From Ruminiclostridium cellobioparum subsp. termitidis CT1112 (GTDB taxonomy: Bacteria; Bacillota; Clostridia; Acetivibrionales; DSM-1351), in the NCBI RefSeq assembly GCF_000350485.1, contig NZ_AORV01000016.1:1-64000 (forward strand): a DNA stretch of 64,000 nt, read 5' to 3'. Below, piece by piece: positions 53,830 to 63,153 of this stretch. The notes under the pieces were generated by a model. It worked only from the letters and a program-made list of their open reading frames with translations. It was not told where the DNA came from and made no database searches. Position 1 is the first letter of the stretch; every line of letters begins with the position of its first letter. The position numbers and the translations under genes are program-made.

Positions 53830-55800
53830 TCAGACACCGACCAGGTCGAGCTGTAAATTATTGATTTCTCCAACATATCCGGTTATTTTACCTCTTTCCA
53901 TTTTTATGACCTTATCGGCCAAATCAAAGTAACGGTCATCATGTGTTATTGCAATAACACACTTTCCTCTATCTTTCAGTTCTTTAATCAGCTGATTATA
54001 AAACAGTTCTCTAAACTCAGGATCCTGATCGGCAGCCCATTCATCAAAAAGACATATGGGCCTGTCCTCAAGATAGCAAAGCATCAATGCCAGTCTTTTC
54101 CTTTGACCGGTCGAAAGTTTGGTAGTGCTGAACATACCATCAATAACCTCAACCTTGTCTTGTAAACGTAATTCTTTCAACCGGGCTTTTATTTCATCGC
54201 TCCTGCTTTCGCTGTCTATTCCATATAATTTTTCAAAGAGGTGGAAATCACTGAATATAGTGGAGGAGTACTTTCCCAGATCAACAGGCTCAATTTTGCT
54301 TCCATTAAGAATAGTATCACCCGCTTTGGGACTGTACAACCCTGTAATCAGCTTGGCAAGAGTGGATTTTCCGCTGCCGTTTCCACCGGTAATAAATGTG
54401 ACTTCACCGGCTTTAAAGCTGCAATTGACAGGACCTACAGAAAACATTTTGTTCTCTTCCCCTTCTTCACTCCTGTACTCGTAAACTATATCCTTTAAAA
54501 CCAATTCTATACTGCCGGAACTGCAGGCATCCGAAAGATTCTGCCGGGATTTTTTTTCATAGGAAATTGAATTAAGAATTTGGTTTATTCTTTTCCAGCT
54601 GATTGATATTCTAACAATATTAGGCATTGCATTTAATAAAACATTGACTGCCCCTGACATGTATAAGTAGATGAAAACGTAGCTGTTCAATGTTGCATTA
54701 TCAACATTATTAAAGATTAATGGAAATACAAAAACAACAACTCCAATGACAGATGTAAATAACAATTCTCCCATCACAGTAACATTGGCAAACCTGAAAT
54801 CACCTTTTGAACGGCTCTCTTTATAGTCCTGGCAAGTATTCTGCATATCCATTCTGAATTCAGATTTCTTGCTGCTATTCAAATAAAGCTCTTTAAATCC
54901 GCTGATTAATTCATCTATATATTTAAAAAATTTATTCTGTATATCCCTTGTTTTTTCCCAAAATTTGTTTACAGACATTCCGGCCATATAAAAAATACTT
55001 GCTGCAAGCAATATGGTTACAACCGAAAAGAATAGACCGTAAATGTTTAGATTTCCAAGGTAGATCAGACAGCAAACAAGTGATATAACTGATGTTAATC
55101 CGCTGATTATTATATTGACCGAGCTGCTGATCGTTTCTGTATCATTATTGAGAGCAGCCTGTATACTACCCTGTTCAAACGCCTCGAACTCCTCATACGG
55201 CATATGCAGAATTTTATCTGTAATCTGCATTCTTTTATTAAAGACAAGCTGGTTGGTATAAACAACCAACTTATTTCTTGACATTACCGAGCATGCGGCA
55301 AATACAACAAGTCCAATGATAAGGTATAAATATAATCCGCTATCTACTCTGTCATTTCTATTGACCGCACTGTTAATTGTAAAAATCAGAAGAGTGTTTC
55401 CAAGACCGCCAATAATACTTAACCCCGTCAAAGTAAAATACGGGATTTCTTCAGAATTGACAAAATAAATGGAAAAAATCAGATATATGTAAAAAACAGG
55501 TACTACTATTGCCAGAGACAGACCGGCATATATAACACTTATGGGCCCCTCAACCATTAAAAACGGCCATGTGCCGCTGGCTAACAAAATATCGGGCATG
55601 TGGTAAATGCAATACATAACTGCAAGAAATAAAACCACTGAGAATATGAAACCGATAAGCCCTTTTATACTAAAACCGATGAATTTTGTTTTCCTGCTGA
55701 ATATTCCCCAAATTCCTTTTATAAAGAAAAACAGTGTTGCTATTAAAAATAAAACTGAAATGCATATAATAGATATTGCTGCTACACTCACTTGGAGCAT
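53830..55800 (-). CDS. Cyclic-peptide-type ABC exporter (SyrD/PvdE family), fused membrane and ATPase domains
   Basis: 657 residues. An extra N-terminal block of about four membrane helices (1-170) precedes a six-helix exporter domain (about 170-410) and one ATPase domain. Walker A is GGNGSGKST (near 469), the signature is LSTGQRKRLAL (near 562), Walker B runs into FDEWAADQDP (near 582), and the switch His is in ITHDDRYF. The Trp-Ala-Ala-Asp-Gln-Asp-Pro run and HDDRYF are characteristic of the SyrD/PvdE subfamily, which exports lipopeptides or acylated peptide precursors as homodimers. I give ATG 55800; TTG 55815 has no ribosome site, and GTG 55791 is better spaced from GGAAGGGG and equally possible. 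It is the first gene after the promoter at 55883-55910 and the natural exporter for the NRPS-PKS product. Confidence 0.92.
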   Translation of the reverse strand: MLQVSVAAISIICISVLFLIATLFFFIKGIWGIFSRKTKFIGFSIKGLIGFIFSVVLFLAVMYCIYHMPDILLASGTWPFLMVEGPISVIYAGLSLAIVVPVFYIYLIFSIYFVNSEEIPYFTLTGLSIIGGLGNTLLIFTINSAVNRNDRVDSGLYLYLIIGLVVFAACSVMSRNKLVVYTNQLVFNKRMQITDKILHMPYEEFEAFEQGSIQAALNNDTETISSSVNIIISGLTSVISLVCCLIYLGNLNIYGLFFSVVTILLAASIFYMAGMSVNKFWEKTRDIQNKFFKYIDELISGFKELYLNSSKKSEFRMDMQNTCQDYKESRSKGDFRFANVTVMGELLFTSVIGVVVFVFPLIFNNVDNATLNSYVFIYLYMSGAVNVLLNAMPNIVRISISWKRINQILNSISYEKKSRQNLSDACSSGSIELVLKDIVYEYRSEEGEENKMFSVGPVNCSFKAGEVTFITGGNGSGKSTLAKLITGLYSPKAGDTILNGSKIEPVDLGKYSSTIFSDFHLFEKLYGIDSESRSDEIKARLKELRLQDKVEVIDGMFSTTKLSTGQRKRLALMLCYLEDRPICLFDEWAADQDPEFRELFYNQLIKELKDRGKCVIAITHDDRYFDLADKVIKMERGKITGYVGEINNLQLDLVGV

Positions 55801-55882
55801 CCCCTTCCATGCCAATGATTAACAAATTGCTATTTATTAAACTGTTTTACAAATATCGGGGTTATTTTACATATTTATACTC

Positions 55883-55910
55883 ATTATAACATTTTTATTT
55901 TAAAATACAA
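55883..55910 (-). promoter_or_regulatory. Promoter of the exporter/NRPS-PKS operon
   Basis: On the minus strand TTGTAT (55905-55910) is followed after 16 bp by a perfect TATAAT (55883-55888), preceded by TG at the extended -10 position (TGTTATAAT). It lies about 80 bp before the exporter start, in very A/T-rich DNA after the flavodoxin stop. It is the best promoter in the window and probably begins transcription of the whole 54-kb unit down to 1264. Confidence 0.65.
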
Positions 55911-55951
55911 CATTTTTCCATTTTTTTGATTTATATTTTTTTGCTTTTGGA

Positions 55952-56629
55952 TTATTTTTTAATACCAATCTCTTTGAGCCATTCAATTATATCTTTTTTA
56001 ACATTGTCCTTTTTACTTAACTGATTTTTTGTAAAACTTATACTCTTGAGCAGCTCTGCATCTGAACATTCGTTTTCAAACTGTTTGAAGAAATCTCCAT
56101 AGTCGCTCCCACATGTACAAAATGGTACAACTTTTTTACCTTTTAATTCATATTGAGACAGAAATGACATAACTGGAGGAGGAACAGAAAACCACCAAAC
56201 TGGTGCTCCGACAAAAATCAAATCATATTGATCAATATTGTGTAATGAACTTGTCAGTTTTGGCTTATAGCCTTCACTTAAATGTTTTTTTACTACTTCT
56301 TCCACATCTTTGCGATAGTAATCAAATTCTGACTTGATTTCAAAAATATCAGCTCCGGTCTCATTCTTAATAATATTTGCTATGTCTTTTGTGTTTCCTG
56401 TTAATGAATAATAAACTACCAGTATTTTTTCATTGCCGGCTTTGGATGATTGGGTTGATTCTGCATTTGAACTTTCAGGTGAATTCGACATTGTGTTCGT
56501 CGAAGCGTTTGCGCTTGAGGCTAATCGGGAATTGGAATAGGCATTTTCCATAGATTCTGCCGAGCAGCCTCCCGGAATAAGCAAAACTGAAGTAAGCAGC
56601 AATATCAGTATTGAAATTTGTCTTACCAT
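55952..56629 (-). CDS. Flavodoxin-like lipoprotein
   Basis: 225 residues. A lipoprotein signal (LLLTSVLLIPGGC) precedes a Ser/Asn/Ala-rich linker (25-65) and a flavodoxin fold. ILVVYYSLTGNTKDIA near residue 72 is the FMN phosphate loop, and VGAPVWWFSVPPP and FCTCGSDYG are the other FMN loops. It would be an FMN electron carrier or quinone/thiol-type reductase held on the outer face of the membrane. GAGGG sits 6 bases before ATG 56629. It lies between the ABC locus terminator and the NRPS-PKS promoter with its own long upstream region, so I see it as a separate unit. A link to the product pathway is possible but unsupported. Confidence 0.85.
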   Translation of the reverse strand: MVRQISILILLLTSVLLIPGGCSAESMENAYSNSRLASSANASTNTMSNSPESSNAESTQSSKAGNEKILVVYYSLTGNTKDIANIIKNETGADIFEIKSEFDYYRKDVEEVVKKHLSEGYKPKLTSSLHNIDQYDLIFVGAPVWWFSVPPPVMSFLSQYELKGKKVVPFCTCGSDYGDFFKQFENECSDAELLKSISFTKNQLSKKDNVKKDIIEWLKEIGIKK

Positions 56630-57006
56630 TGTAAACCCTCACTTTCGAAAAAGCATATATCAGACAGCCTATATGGTATTATCAGTTATTTATGTTGTTT
56701 TATAGTAATTTATTATATATTACCACTAAAATACTTATATGTCGATAATAGCCAATTATTTATAACATTTATTTTATAAAAATTTAATAATTTATCCTGT
56801 TTATTTAAATCATACTTTGCCTTCGTCGACAATTTATTGCAATTGTTTTTAATCGTTTATCCTCGTATTATCATTAACTCAGAGCTTCAGAAAACCGGAA
56901 TTGAAAATAACAAAAGACCTGTAGAACATTCCACTGTCCTGCAGGTCTTTTCGAAACATGTTTAATAACAACTTCCTTGTTTTAAGACGGCTGTTTTATA
57001 TTGTAA
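56630..57006. other. 377-bp intergenic region, very A/T-rich
   Basis: It holds the terminator at 56912-56951 and, between it and the flavodoxin gene, about 270 bp with a very high A+T content. Several TATAAT-like strings occur on the minus strand, but none pairs with a convincing -35 hexamer, so the flavodoxin promoter is not assigned. No open frame with a ribosome site was found. Confidence 0.6.
56912..56951 (-). terminator. Intrinsic terminator of the ABC/lipoprotein operon
   Basis: AAAAGACCTG (56912-56921) pairs with CAGGTCTTTT (56942-56951), extended inward by three more pairs with one G-T wobble. On the minus strand the stem is preceded by A residues and followed by TTTTGTTATTTT. It lies about 55 bases after the stop of the gene ending at 57007. 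The A- and T-flanked stem could also work in the opposite direction. Confidence 0.85.
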
Positions 57007-59424
57007 TCATTCCCCCAGATAGGTATTTACTCTATCCTGAATCAGCCTTGTTGTCTCTTCCGCGGATTTTTCACCCGAGAAGAAGGCCTTTGTTTCATCA
57101 ACTATAATGCTGTTGATATTTTCATCTGCATTTGCAAATTTATTCAGTTTTGATATGAATCCGTCAATATAGTCAATATCCGACTGTGACATTGCCGCGG
57201 GACTTAGAGAAATATTTCCGTTGGGACCTTTCATCATCATTCTCGTTTTTCCTCCTGCCGATGCATCTATGGCCTGTTGGGCCTTCTTCAACTGGGCAGC
57301 CCTGTTTATTGAAAAGCCTCCGGCATTTCCATTTCCTTTTGACTGGGTCATTCCACTCTGGGTGCTCTGTGCCTGTACTTCTTCCGAAATAAGTGTCTTT
57401 AGCAGTTCCCAACTCTCAGCCTTATATTTGGAATTATTATTTATGGCATATAAAGAACTTGAGGTAAAGGTTTTGCCATTGGAAGCTCCCTCGGAAGGAA
57501 GCTCATAAAGACTTAATTTCTCTTTATAAGCGGACTTCATTAATGCGTACATATTATAATCCGTGATAGTATACGGATAAAATACCAGTGCTCCTCTGCC
57601 TGCGGCATCCAGTACCGAAACCATATCCGTTTTAATACTGCTGTCGGCCAGGCTGCTGTCGGTGAACGACTTGACTGTGGTAAGGAGTTCAGTAAACTCC
57701 TTTGATGTAAAGGCGGCATTCTTCTTTTGTGAATCTATATAATTGCTGTAGCTGCCGCCGGTGAAAAGATTTAAAAGCTCCATAGGGCCTACTGCCGGCA
57801 ATGCAGCCCTGCTGCCGCCGTCCCCGCTGTTTTGTGTGACTTTTCCGGCTATCGACTTAAAATCTTCCCAGGTCCATTTGGTACTGTCTATTTTGATTGA
57901 CTCCTGATCAAGTACTTCCTGGTTTGCCATTAAAATATTGAAGGAGAATTCTGTGGGAAGTACATACAGTTTATTATCCGACTTTAATGCATCCATGATA
58001 TTTGTATAATAATTGTTTATATCAAAATCTTTATCATTGTCCATAATATCACTTATATTTGCAAGAATATTTTTGGATACATAGTTTTCATAGGGTAAGC
58101 CTGCAGCTGAAATTATATCCGGCCCATTACCCGAGAGTATCTGTGTATTCAGATTTTTAACGTAAGTCTCATAATCACTGCCGCTATTGTCCTGGCCTGG
58201 ATAGGTCTGAACATCGATGCGGTACCCGGGATGCTCCTTCTGATACTTACCTGCGGCCATTTCAAGTGCTCTGTTTGACTGCGGGACTGAAACAGTGATA
58301 GTTTTCTTTTCCTTTATTGAACTGCTGCCGCTGTCTTTTGAATACCTGTATATTTCATATTTAATCTCCCCGCCGGTCACAATAACTTTTCCGTCTTTTG
58401 CTCCTCCGGTTACAGTTTTTCCAGAGGGAGCGCCATCTCCTGCCTTATCCGGGCTTCCGCCATCAGCGGGTGTTATCTTACCTCCGCCGGAAGGTGCCGA
58501 ACTTGAAGTTACAAATATATTTCCTGCAGCATCCATACAAAGATCAATAATGTTGTATCCAGCGGCCAAAATGGTATAATCTTTGAAATCAATAGCTGTT
58601 TCAATTAATTTACCGGTGGAATCATATCTGGTAATATTCTGGCTGCTCATATGATAAATGGATTTGTCAGCTTTCGAATACCTTATTTTATCTGAACCTA
58701 TCATATACATTCCTGAATTTTGAGACGGCAAATCAACCGCCCAGATGCTTTTACCCGTGGCTGCATCAAGTTTCTCGATGGTTTTCTTACCCATGCCGAA
58801 ATTGCCCGCTATTATATTGCCATCAGCATCGATATCCAGACTTTCATACTGCAGGCTGCCAAGTGTTCTTAACTTCTGTCCGTCCTTTCCCAGTACCTGA
58901 ATATTTTTTGTGGGATCTGTCAAATAAATATTGCCGGCTGAATCTACGGCAATATCTGAATAACCTGCGGCAGCCATTGCACCATCCCCCGGTCTGCTGA
59001 GAACGTCCAGTTCAAAATTCTGTTTGACCTCTCCTCCGGAGCCCAGCACTGTGAGGTTTTGAACAATATTATTCTGCTGCTGTTCACTTGAGAGCACATA
59101 GATATTATCCTGTGCGTCAAGGGCAAAGGCTCTTACATTTCCTGCAAGGCTGCAGCTGAATTCGGTTCCGGGCACCCCATCCGGACTTAAAGTTACAAAT
59201 CTGCCGGCTTCTCCGACTCCCCTGTCAAAAAACACAAGCTGGTTTTCTGAATTGACCCTGCTGCTTACAGGCCACTTCAAACCTGAACTGCCGCCGATCT
59301 CCGTTTCAATATACCTTGCTGCATTTTCCTCCTGTGACTGCCTGCTGCTTTTGTCATTTCCGCAGGCTGAAACACTTACAGTAAGTGCCAATGCCAAAAA
59401 TATACCTAGAATCCTTTTAAACAT
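57007..59424 (-). CDS. Two-part lipoprotein: beta-propeller (NHL-like) + extracellular solute-binding protein
   Basis: 805 residues. A lipoprotein signal (LALALTVSVSACG) leads into an NHL/propeller-like half (about 40-310) with repeated units such as DSAGNIYLTD, DADGNIIAGN and DAAGNIFVTS. A Gly/Pro/Lys linker follows (about 310-380). The C-terminal half (about 385-790) matches family 1 (sugar-type) ABC solute-binding proteins: ITVSVPQSNRALEMAAGKYQ, then GNGPDII, then NAAFTSKEFTEL. The binding half should deliver a ligand to the permeases at 62252-64000. The propeller half may bind a surface polymer or partner. Such a fusion is longer than ordinary 430-residue binding proteins. The ligand is unknown. 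Confidence 0.8.
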   Translation of the reverse strand: MFKRILGIFLALALTVSVSACGNDKSSRQSQEENAARYIETEIGGSSGLKWPVSSRVNSENQLVFFDRGVGEAGRFVTLSPDGVPGTEFSCSLAGNVRAFALDAQDNIYVLSSEQQQNNIVQNLTVLGSGGEVKQNFELDVLSRPGDGAMAAAGYSDIAVDSAGNIYLTDPTKNIQVLGKDGQKLRTLGSLQYESLDIDADGNIIAGNFGMGKKTIEKLDAATGKSIWAVDLPSQNSGMYMIGSDKIRYSKADKSIYHMSSQNITRYDSTGKLIETAIDFKDYTILAAGYNIIDLCMDAAGNIFVTSSSAPSGGGKITPADGGSPDKAGDGAPSGKTVTGGAKDGKVIVTGGEIKYEIYRYSKDSGSSSIKEKKTITVSVPQSNRALEMAAGKYQKEHPGYRIDVQTYPGQDNSGSDYETYVKNLNTQILSGNGPDIISAAGLPYENYVSKNILANISDIMDNDKDFDINNYYTNIMDALKSDNKLYVLPTEFSFNILMANQEVLDQESIKIDSTKWTWEDFKSIAGKVTQNSGDGGSRAALPAVGPMELLNLFTGGSYSNYIDSQKKNAAFTSKEFTELLTTVKSFTDSSLADSSIKTDMVSVLDAAGRGALVFYPYTITDYNMYALMKSAYKEKLSLYELPSEGASNGKTFTSSSLYAINNNSKYKAESWELLKTLISEEVQAQSTQSGMTQSKGNGNAGGFSINRAAQLKKAQQAIDASAGGKTRMMMKGPNGNISLSPAAMSQSDIDYIDGFISKLNKFANADENINSIIVDETKAFFSGEKSAEETTRLIQDRVNTYLGE

Positions 59425-60819
59425 TTAAATACCACTTTCCTCTCTCTTTGAATTAAATAAAATTTTTATGTATATAAAGGCCCACACCACCAGAATACTT
59501 TTTATATCCGGCATAAAGGGCAGGTCTGCAAAAAACGCCGTCATAGCCAGAATTGCCAGTGAAACAGCCATAAGTACGGCAAAAACTGCCGTCATTCCCT
59601 TGATATCAATGCTTAAATAGCTCGACTCGCGAAATCCCGCATATAAAAACACGGCTCCCAACACAGCTGAAATAAAAACAATAAAATCCAACAGAATATT
59701 TGAAGTATTCACAAGCAGTTCCGGACGTGAGGCTATATATCCCATATTCTGCACGCTTCCCTGAATTGCGGCTTTAAGCAGGTCTTGATAATACGAAATA
59801 TTTATCAGCTCATCGGGAATATAATTTGGAGGAATGTAAAGTTCAAACCTGATACCGAGCCATAAAAGAACAATGCCGGCAGCAGACAGGAGCATTTCAA
59901 GTAAGCAGGCTCCAATGTAAGCAAGGCTGGATTTTACAACATTTAATATATAATCGGTTCTGCAGCCGGCGCTTATGTGTGAGTACAGCCTTGACAGAGT
60001 TTTTTTCAGGTACAGCGTTAAAGCAATTATGGATACTGCTCCCAGGACAAACGGATATAGCTTGGGCAATTGCTTCATTAAGGCAAGTTTTATATTATAA
60101 TCGCTTAAGCTGTAGTTTGAAGGATTTTTCCCTATCTGCCTCAAGGCCGATGAAATACTGTTCCTGTTCTGATCCAGAGTGGAGGCATCTCCGGTCCTGA
60201 TCTGAAGAGTCTCTATACCTGCCGTGCAGTCCAGTTCCAGCATTACTCCAACCGGTATGTAAACCTGGGAAATACCGCTGTCGGTCAGTTTTCCCATAAG
60301 AGAGTCATCTTTTTTGACAACTCCCGTAATTATGAAAACAGCTCCGAAAATTTCGAGTTTCTGACCAGTCACATTTGCTGTTTTAAATATATCCAATGCC
60401 AGATCATAATCTATTACTGCAACCATTGCTCCTTCTTCTTCCTGTCTGGAAGTTATAAAACTGCCTTTTTCAAGTGATACATCAGTAAACTTTGGATATC
60501 TGCTGTCAACACCGTTTATACTTGCAGGATAAACTATACTGTTGAAGGACACGGAATTATTGATCAGGCCCGACCGGGCGGCAGCACTGATATCCTTGTT
60601 TGAAAGCTCTTTTTCAAGCCTGGTGACCTCATCCATTGTAAATGTATTTAACCCCTTGGGGTCCAGCTGTTTTTTCACAGCTACCATCACCTTTTGCAGG
60701 GAGTAATCCCCATTAAGCTCCAGGCATTTCTCAATAAGTCCTCCTCCAAGGACAATACCTGAAAGTGTAAATAGTACACCGAAGAAAGATAACAACCATA
60801 GTGCTTTGCTTTTTTTCAT
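59425..60819 (-). CDS. MacB-like ABC permease (periplasmic-core type), ATPase absent
   Basis: 464 residues. One N-terminal membrane helix (8-28) precedes an extracytoplasmic domain of about 220 residues resembling the MacB core, with MVAVIDYDLALDIF and VFIITGVVKKDDS. Four to five membrane helices follow (about 250-275, 295-325, 370-395, 405-430, 435-455). Typical MacB/FtsX permeases work with a separate or fused ATPase, and none is in the window. The gene starts 14 bp after the adaptor gene and stops directly before the ATG of the 805-residue lipoprotein, so these belong to one operon. It may form an efflux or mechanotransmission complex with the adaptor (family knowledge), but the substrate is unknown. 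Confidence 0.65.
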   Translation of the reverse strand: MKKSKALWLLSFFGVLFTLSGIVLGGGLIEKCLELNGDYSLQKVMVAVKKQLDPKGLNTFTMDEVTRLEKELSNKDISAAARSGLINNSVSFNSIVYPASINGVDSRYPKFTDVSLEKGSFITSRQEEEGAMVAVIDYDLALDIFKTANVTGQKLEIFGAVFIITGVVKKDDSLMGKLTDSGISQVYIPVGVMLELDCTAGIETLQIRTGDASTLDQNRNSISSALRQIGKNPSNYSLSDYNIKLALMKQLPKLYPFVLGAVSIIALTLYLKKTLSRLYSHISAGCRTDYILNVVKSSLAYIGACLLEMLLSAAGIVLLWLGIRFELYIPPNYIPDELINISYYQDLLKAAIQGSVQNMGYIASRPELLVNTSNILLDFIVFISAVLGAVFLYAGFRESSYLSIDIKGMTAVFAVLMAVSLAILAMTAFFADLPFMPDIKSILVVWAFIYIKILFNSKREESGI

Positions 60820-60833
60820 AATAATCTCTGCTC

Positions 60834-62147
60834 CTATTCGGCTATTCTTACACGCGATCCGTCGGACAGGGGTTTATCGCTGTCTGAAACAATCTTATCT
60901 GCAGAGGTCACTCCACTTAGAACAGCAGTCTTTACGTTATCGGAATCGCCAATATTTACAATTACTTTTTCAACATAAAACTCATTTCCCAGAGTACCTT
61001 TTCGTTCCTTGAGCACATATACAAAATTCCCGTCATTATCCTGTCCCACTGCCGAATTTGAAACAAGTGTCCTATATGAACCCATACCCTTCTTAATATT
61101 TGCCGTGCCGCTTTCACCCCCCATTAAATCTTCTGCGCTTATATCAATGAGAACGTTCTTTTTTACTCCCATTTGCTGTTGATTATCCTTAAGCTGGCTG
61201 ACCACACCCTTAATGGTTCTGTTCCCCGAGCTTATTGTCAGCTCGGCTTCATCACCCGGCTCTATATATTCTGCGGCACTTATGTCAACGGCGGCAGTGA
61301 ATTGGAAGCCGCCTTTTGCATCGGCGATTTTGTACAAGGGCTGGGATGAATTGGCAGTCATGCCTTCGGAATAATATAGTTCTGTTATTATTCCGTCGCA
61401 GGGAGCCGACACCGTACTCATACCGGCCTGCTTCCGAAGTTCATCTATTTTCCGCTGCGCAATGCTGATATTCAGTCTGGTAGTTTCAATGTCTCTTTTA
61501 TTGTTTTCAATATCTCTTTTGTTGTCCGATAAGGCTTTTTCCCTGTTATTCTTCGCTATTTCAAATTCGGTATTTGCGTTTTCACAGGCTGTTTTTGCAT
61601 CGGCCAGTTCATTGGCGGCAGCAGCTCCCATTTCATACAGGCTTTTGCTGTCTTCGTAGTTTCTGCCTGCTTTTTCAACACTCTGCCTTGCAAGTTCAAC
61701 TGCCTTGTCAAGATTTAAAAGACTTTGGGGCGACCCTGCCTCTTTCAGCTTTTCACCGGTGTCGAGAAGCTTTTCCAGACTTAACTCCAGCTGGGCAAAC
61801 TTATCCTGTTCATCTTTTATTTGATTTTCCAGCTCCGAGGTATCAAGGGTCAGAAGCTTTTGTCCCTGCTTTACGGTGTCTCCGACCTTAACCGTGATTT
61901 CGGTCACTTTCATACTGGATTTAACATACAGGTCATGAAAGGATTTTGCCTCAACCTTTCCTGTCCCCGAAACCTCTTTTATCAACGCACCGCTGGCAGC
62001 GGTTTCATAAGTCACTTTGGGAAGAGTAAAGCTGTTTATTGAATTTGAAAAAAATGTCAAAAGCAGTATTACTGCCAGAAATATTACCGTAGCTTTTCCC
62101 ATAAGCCTTCTGCGGCCTGTTTTTTCATTCTCTTCTAATGCATTCAT
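60834..62147 (-). CDS. HlyD/MacA-like membrane fusion (adaptor) protein
   Basis: 437 residues. A short cytoplasmic start and one membrane helix (about 20-40) are followed by the first half of a biotinyl-lipoyl domain (KVEAKSFHDLYVKSSMKV). A long coiled-coil hairpin (about 105-240, rich in Lys/Glu/Asn and including the repeat DNKRDIENNKRDIETTR) comes next, then the second lipoyl half (VSAPCDGIITELYYSEG) and beta-barrel domains. This is the architecture of MacA-type adaptors that couple an inner-membrane ABC permease to export across the envelope. I use ATG 62147. The in-frame GTG at 62165 overlaps the GTGGAGG ribosome site, whose spacing to 62147 is a rather long 11 bases. Confidence 0.85.
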   Translation of the reverse strand: MNALEENEKTGRRRLMGKATVIFLAVILLLTFFSNSINSFTLPKVTYETAASGALIKEVSGTGKVEAKSFHDLYVKSSMKVTEITVKVGDTVKQGQKLLTLDTSELENQIKDEQDKFAQLELSLEKLLDTGEKLKEAGSPQSLLNLDKAVELARQSVEKAGRNYEDSKSLYEMGAAAANELADAKTACENANTEFEIAKNNREKALSDNKRDIENNKRDIETTRLNISIAQRKIDELRKQAGMSTVSAPCDGIITELYYSEGMTANSSQPLYKIADAKGGFQFTAAVDISAAEYIEPGDEAELTISSGNRTIKGVVSQLKDNQQQMGVKKNVLIDISAEDLMGGESGTANIKKGMGSYRTLVSNSAVGQDNDGNFVYVLKERKGTLGNEFYVEKVIVNIGDSDNVKTAVLSGVTSADKIVSDSDKPLSDGSRVRIAE

Positions 62148-62177
62148 GTTTTGTTCTACCTCCACGTCAATGTTTTT

Positions 62178-62202
62178 TTATAACGCAATGGCCCCGTTAT
62201 AA
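62178..62202. repeat. 8-bp inverted repeat between permease and adaptor genes
   Basis: TTATAACG (62178-62185) and CGTTATAA (62195-62202) enclose a 9-base loop. On the plus strand five T follow; on the minus strand a run of A follows, so it is not a classical terminator for the minus-strand permease. The stem is A/T-rich and short. A weak regulatory or bidirectional structure is possible. Confidence 0.3.
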
Positions 62203-62251
62203 TTTTTGCGAATTGCTGAAGTAAATTGACAGAATCTCTGCAATTCCCGGA

Positions 62252-63148
62252 TTAACCCTTAAGGCCCGAAAGCTGAATCCCCTGTACCAGATAGTTCTCC
62301 CCGTAAAGGAATACCAGCAGCATGGGCAGCATGTATATCGTGGAGGCTGCAAAGGCTATGCCCCGTTCACCTTCGTTTATGCTGGACAGATAGATCGAGA
62401 GGGGATGCTTGTTTACATCCTGTAAAAATACAAGGGGCTGCTCAACCATATTCCAGTTATCTATGAAAACCAGAATTGCCAGAGCCGCCAGTCCGGTTTT
62501 TGACATGGGAAGGATAATGCTGCAGAAAATCCTGAACTGATTGGCTCCATCCACTTTGGCAGATTCTATATAGGCATCGGGTATGTACATCATGAACTGC
62601 CTCATTAAAAATACTCCAAATGTACTGAATATGCCGGGAAGTATAATGGACAAATAGTTTCCCATAAGGCCCAATTTACCGACCATGATATAATTGGGAA
62701 CCAGAGTAACCTGAAAAGGCATCATCATGATGATGATATACGCAAAGAACAATTTGTCCCGGAAAATGAACTTTTGTTTTGAAAAGGCATATGCTGCCAT
62801 TGATGCCACCAGCAGCTGGCCCAATATTATGGGTGCTGCCAGAAACACCGAATTCCAGAACTTGATGAGAAACTGCGTTTCTTTTATTAGGACATAGTAA
62901 TATTGCTTTATAGTCACCATGGAAGGGATTAATTTAACATCGGCATATTTACCTGCAAAAGAATTCTTTTCCGGTACCTGATCTTTTACTGCGACCATGC
63001 TGTAGCTGTCAGTTATTTCCTGCTCACTCATAAAGGAATTTGTAACAGTAAGCAGCAGCGGAAATAAAATGATTATGGCCATGACAAACAAAAAAACCGA
63101 CAATATTGTTTTTTCAAGCTCTTTATAAAACTGGCGCCTGGTACCCAT
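62252..63148 (-). CDS. Carbohydrate-type ABC transporter permease (MalG/UgpE-like)
   Basis: 298 residues with six predicted membrane helices, the first at about 18-36 and the last near the C-terminus. The EAA loop that contacts the ATPase is visible as ESAKVDGANQFRIFCSIILP (near residue 190). An extended extracytoplasmic loop of about 60 residues follows helix 1. GGAGGG sits 8 bases before ATG 63148, and the gene starts 5 bp after the partner permease. The two should form a heterodimeric importer channel fed by the binding half of the 805-residue lipoprotein. No ATPase gene is present, as is common when a shared MsmX-type ATPase is encoded elsewhere. Confidence 0.9.
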   Translation of the reverse strand: MGTRRQFYKELEKTILSVFLFVMAIIILFPLLLTVTNSFMSEQEITDSYSMVAVKDQVPEKNSFAGKYADVKLIPSMVTIKQYYYVLIKETQFLIKFWNSVFLAAPIILGQLLVASMAAYAFSKQKFIFRDKLFFAYIIIMMMPFQVTLVPNYIMVGKLGLMGNYLSIILPGIFSTFGVFLMRQFMMYIPDAYIESAKVDGANQFRIFCSIILPMSKTGLAALAILVFIDNWNMVEQPLVFLQDVNKHPLSIYLSSINEGERGIAFAASTIYMLPMLLVFLYGENYLVQGIQLSGLKG

Positions 63149-63153
63149 ACTTT

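Noticed and set aside
62178-62202. Hairpin as a terminator of the permease genes
   Set aside because: On the coding strand it is followed by A residues, not T, and the stem is only 8 A/T-rich pairs.
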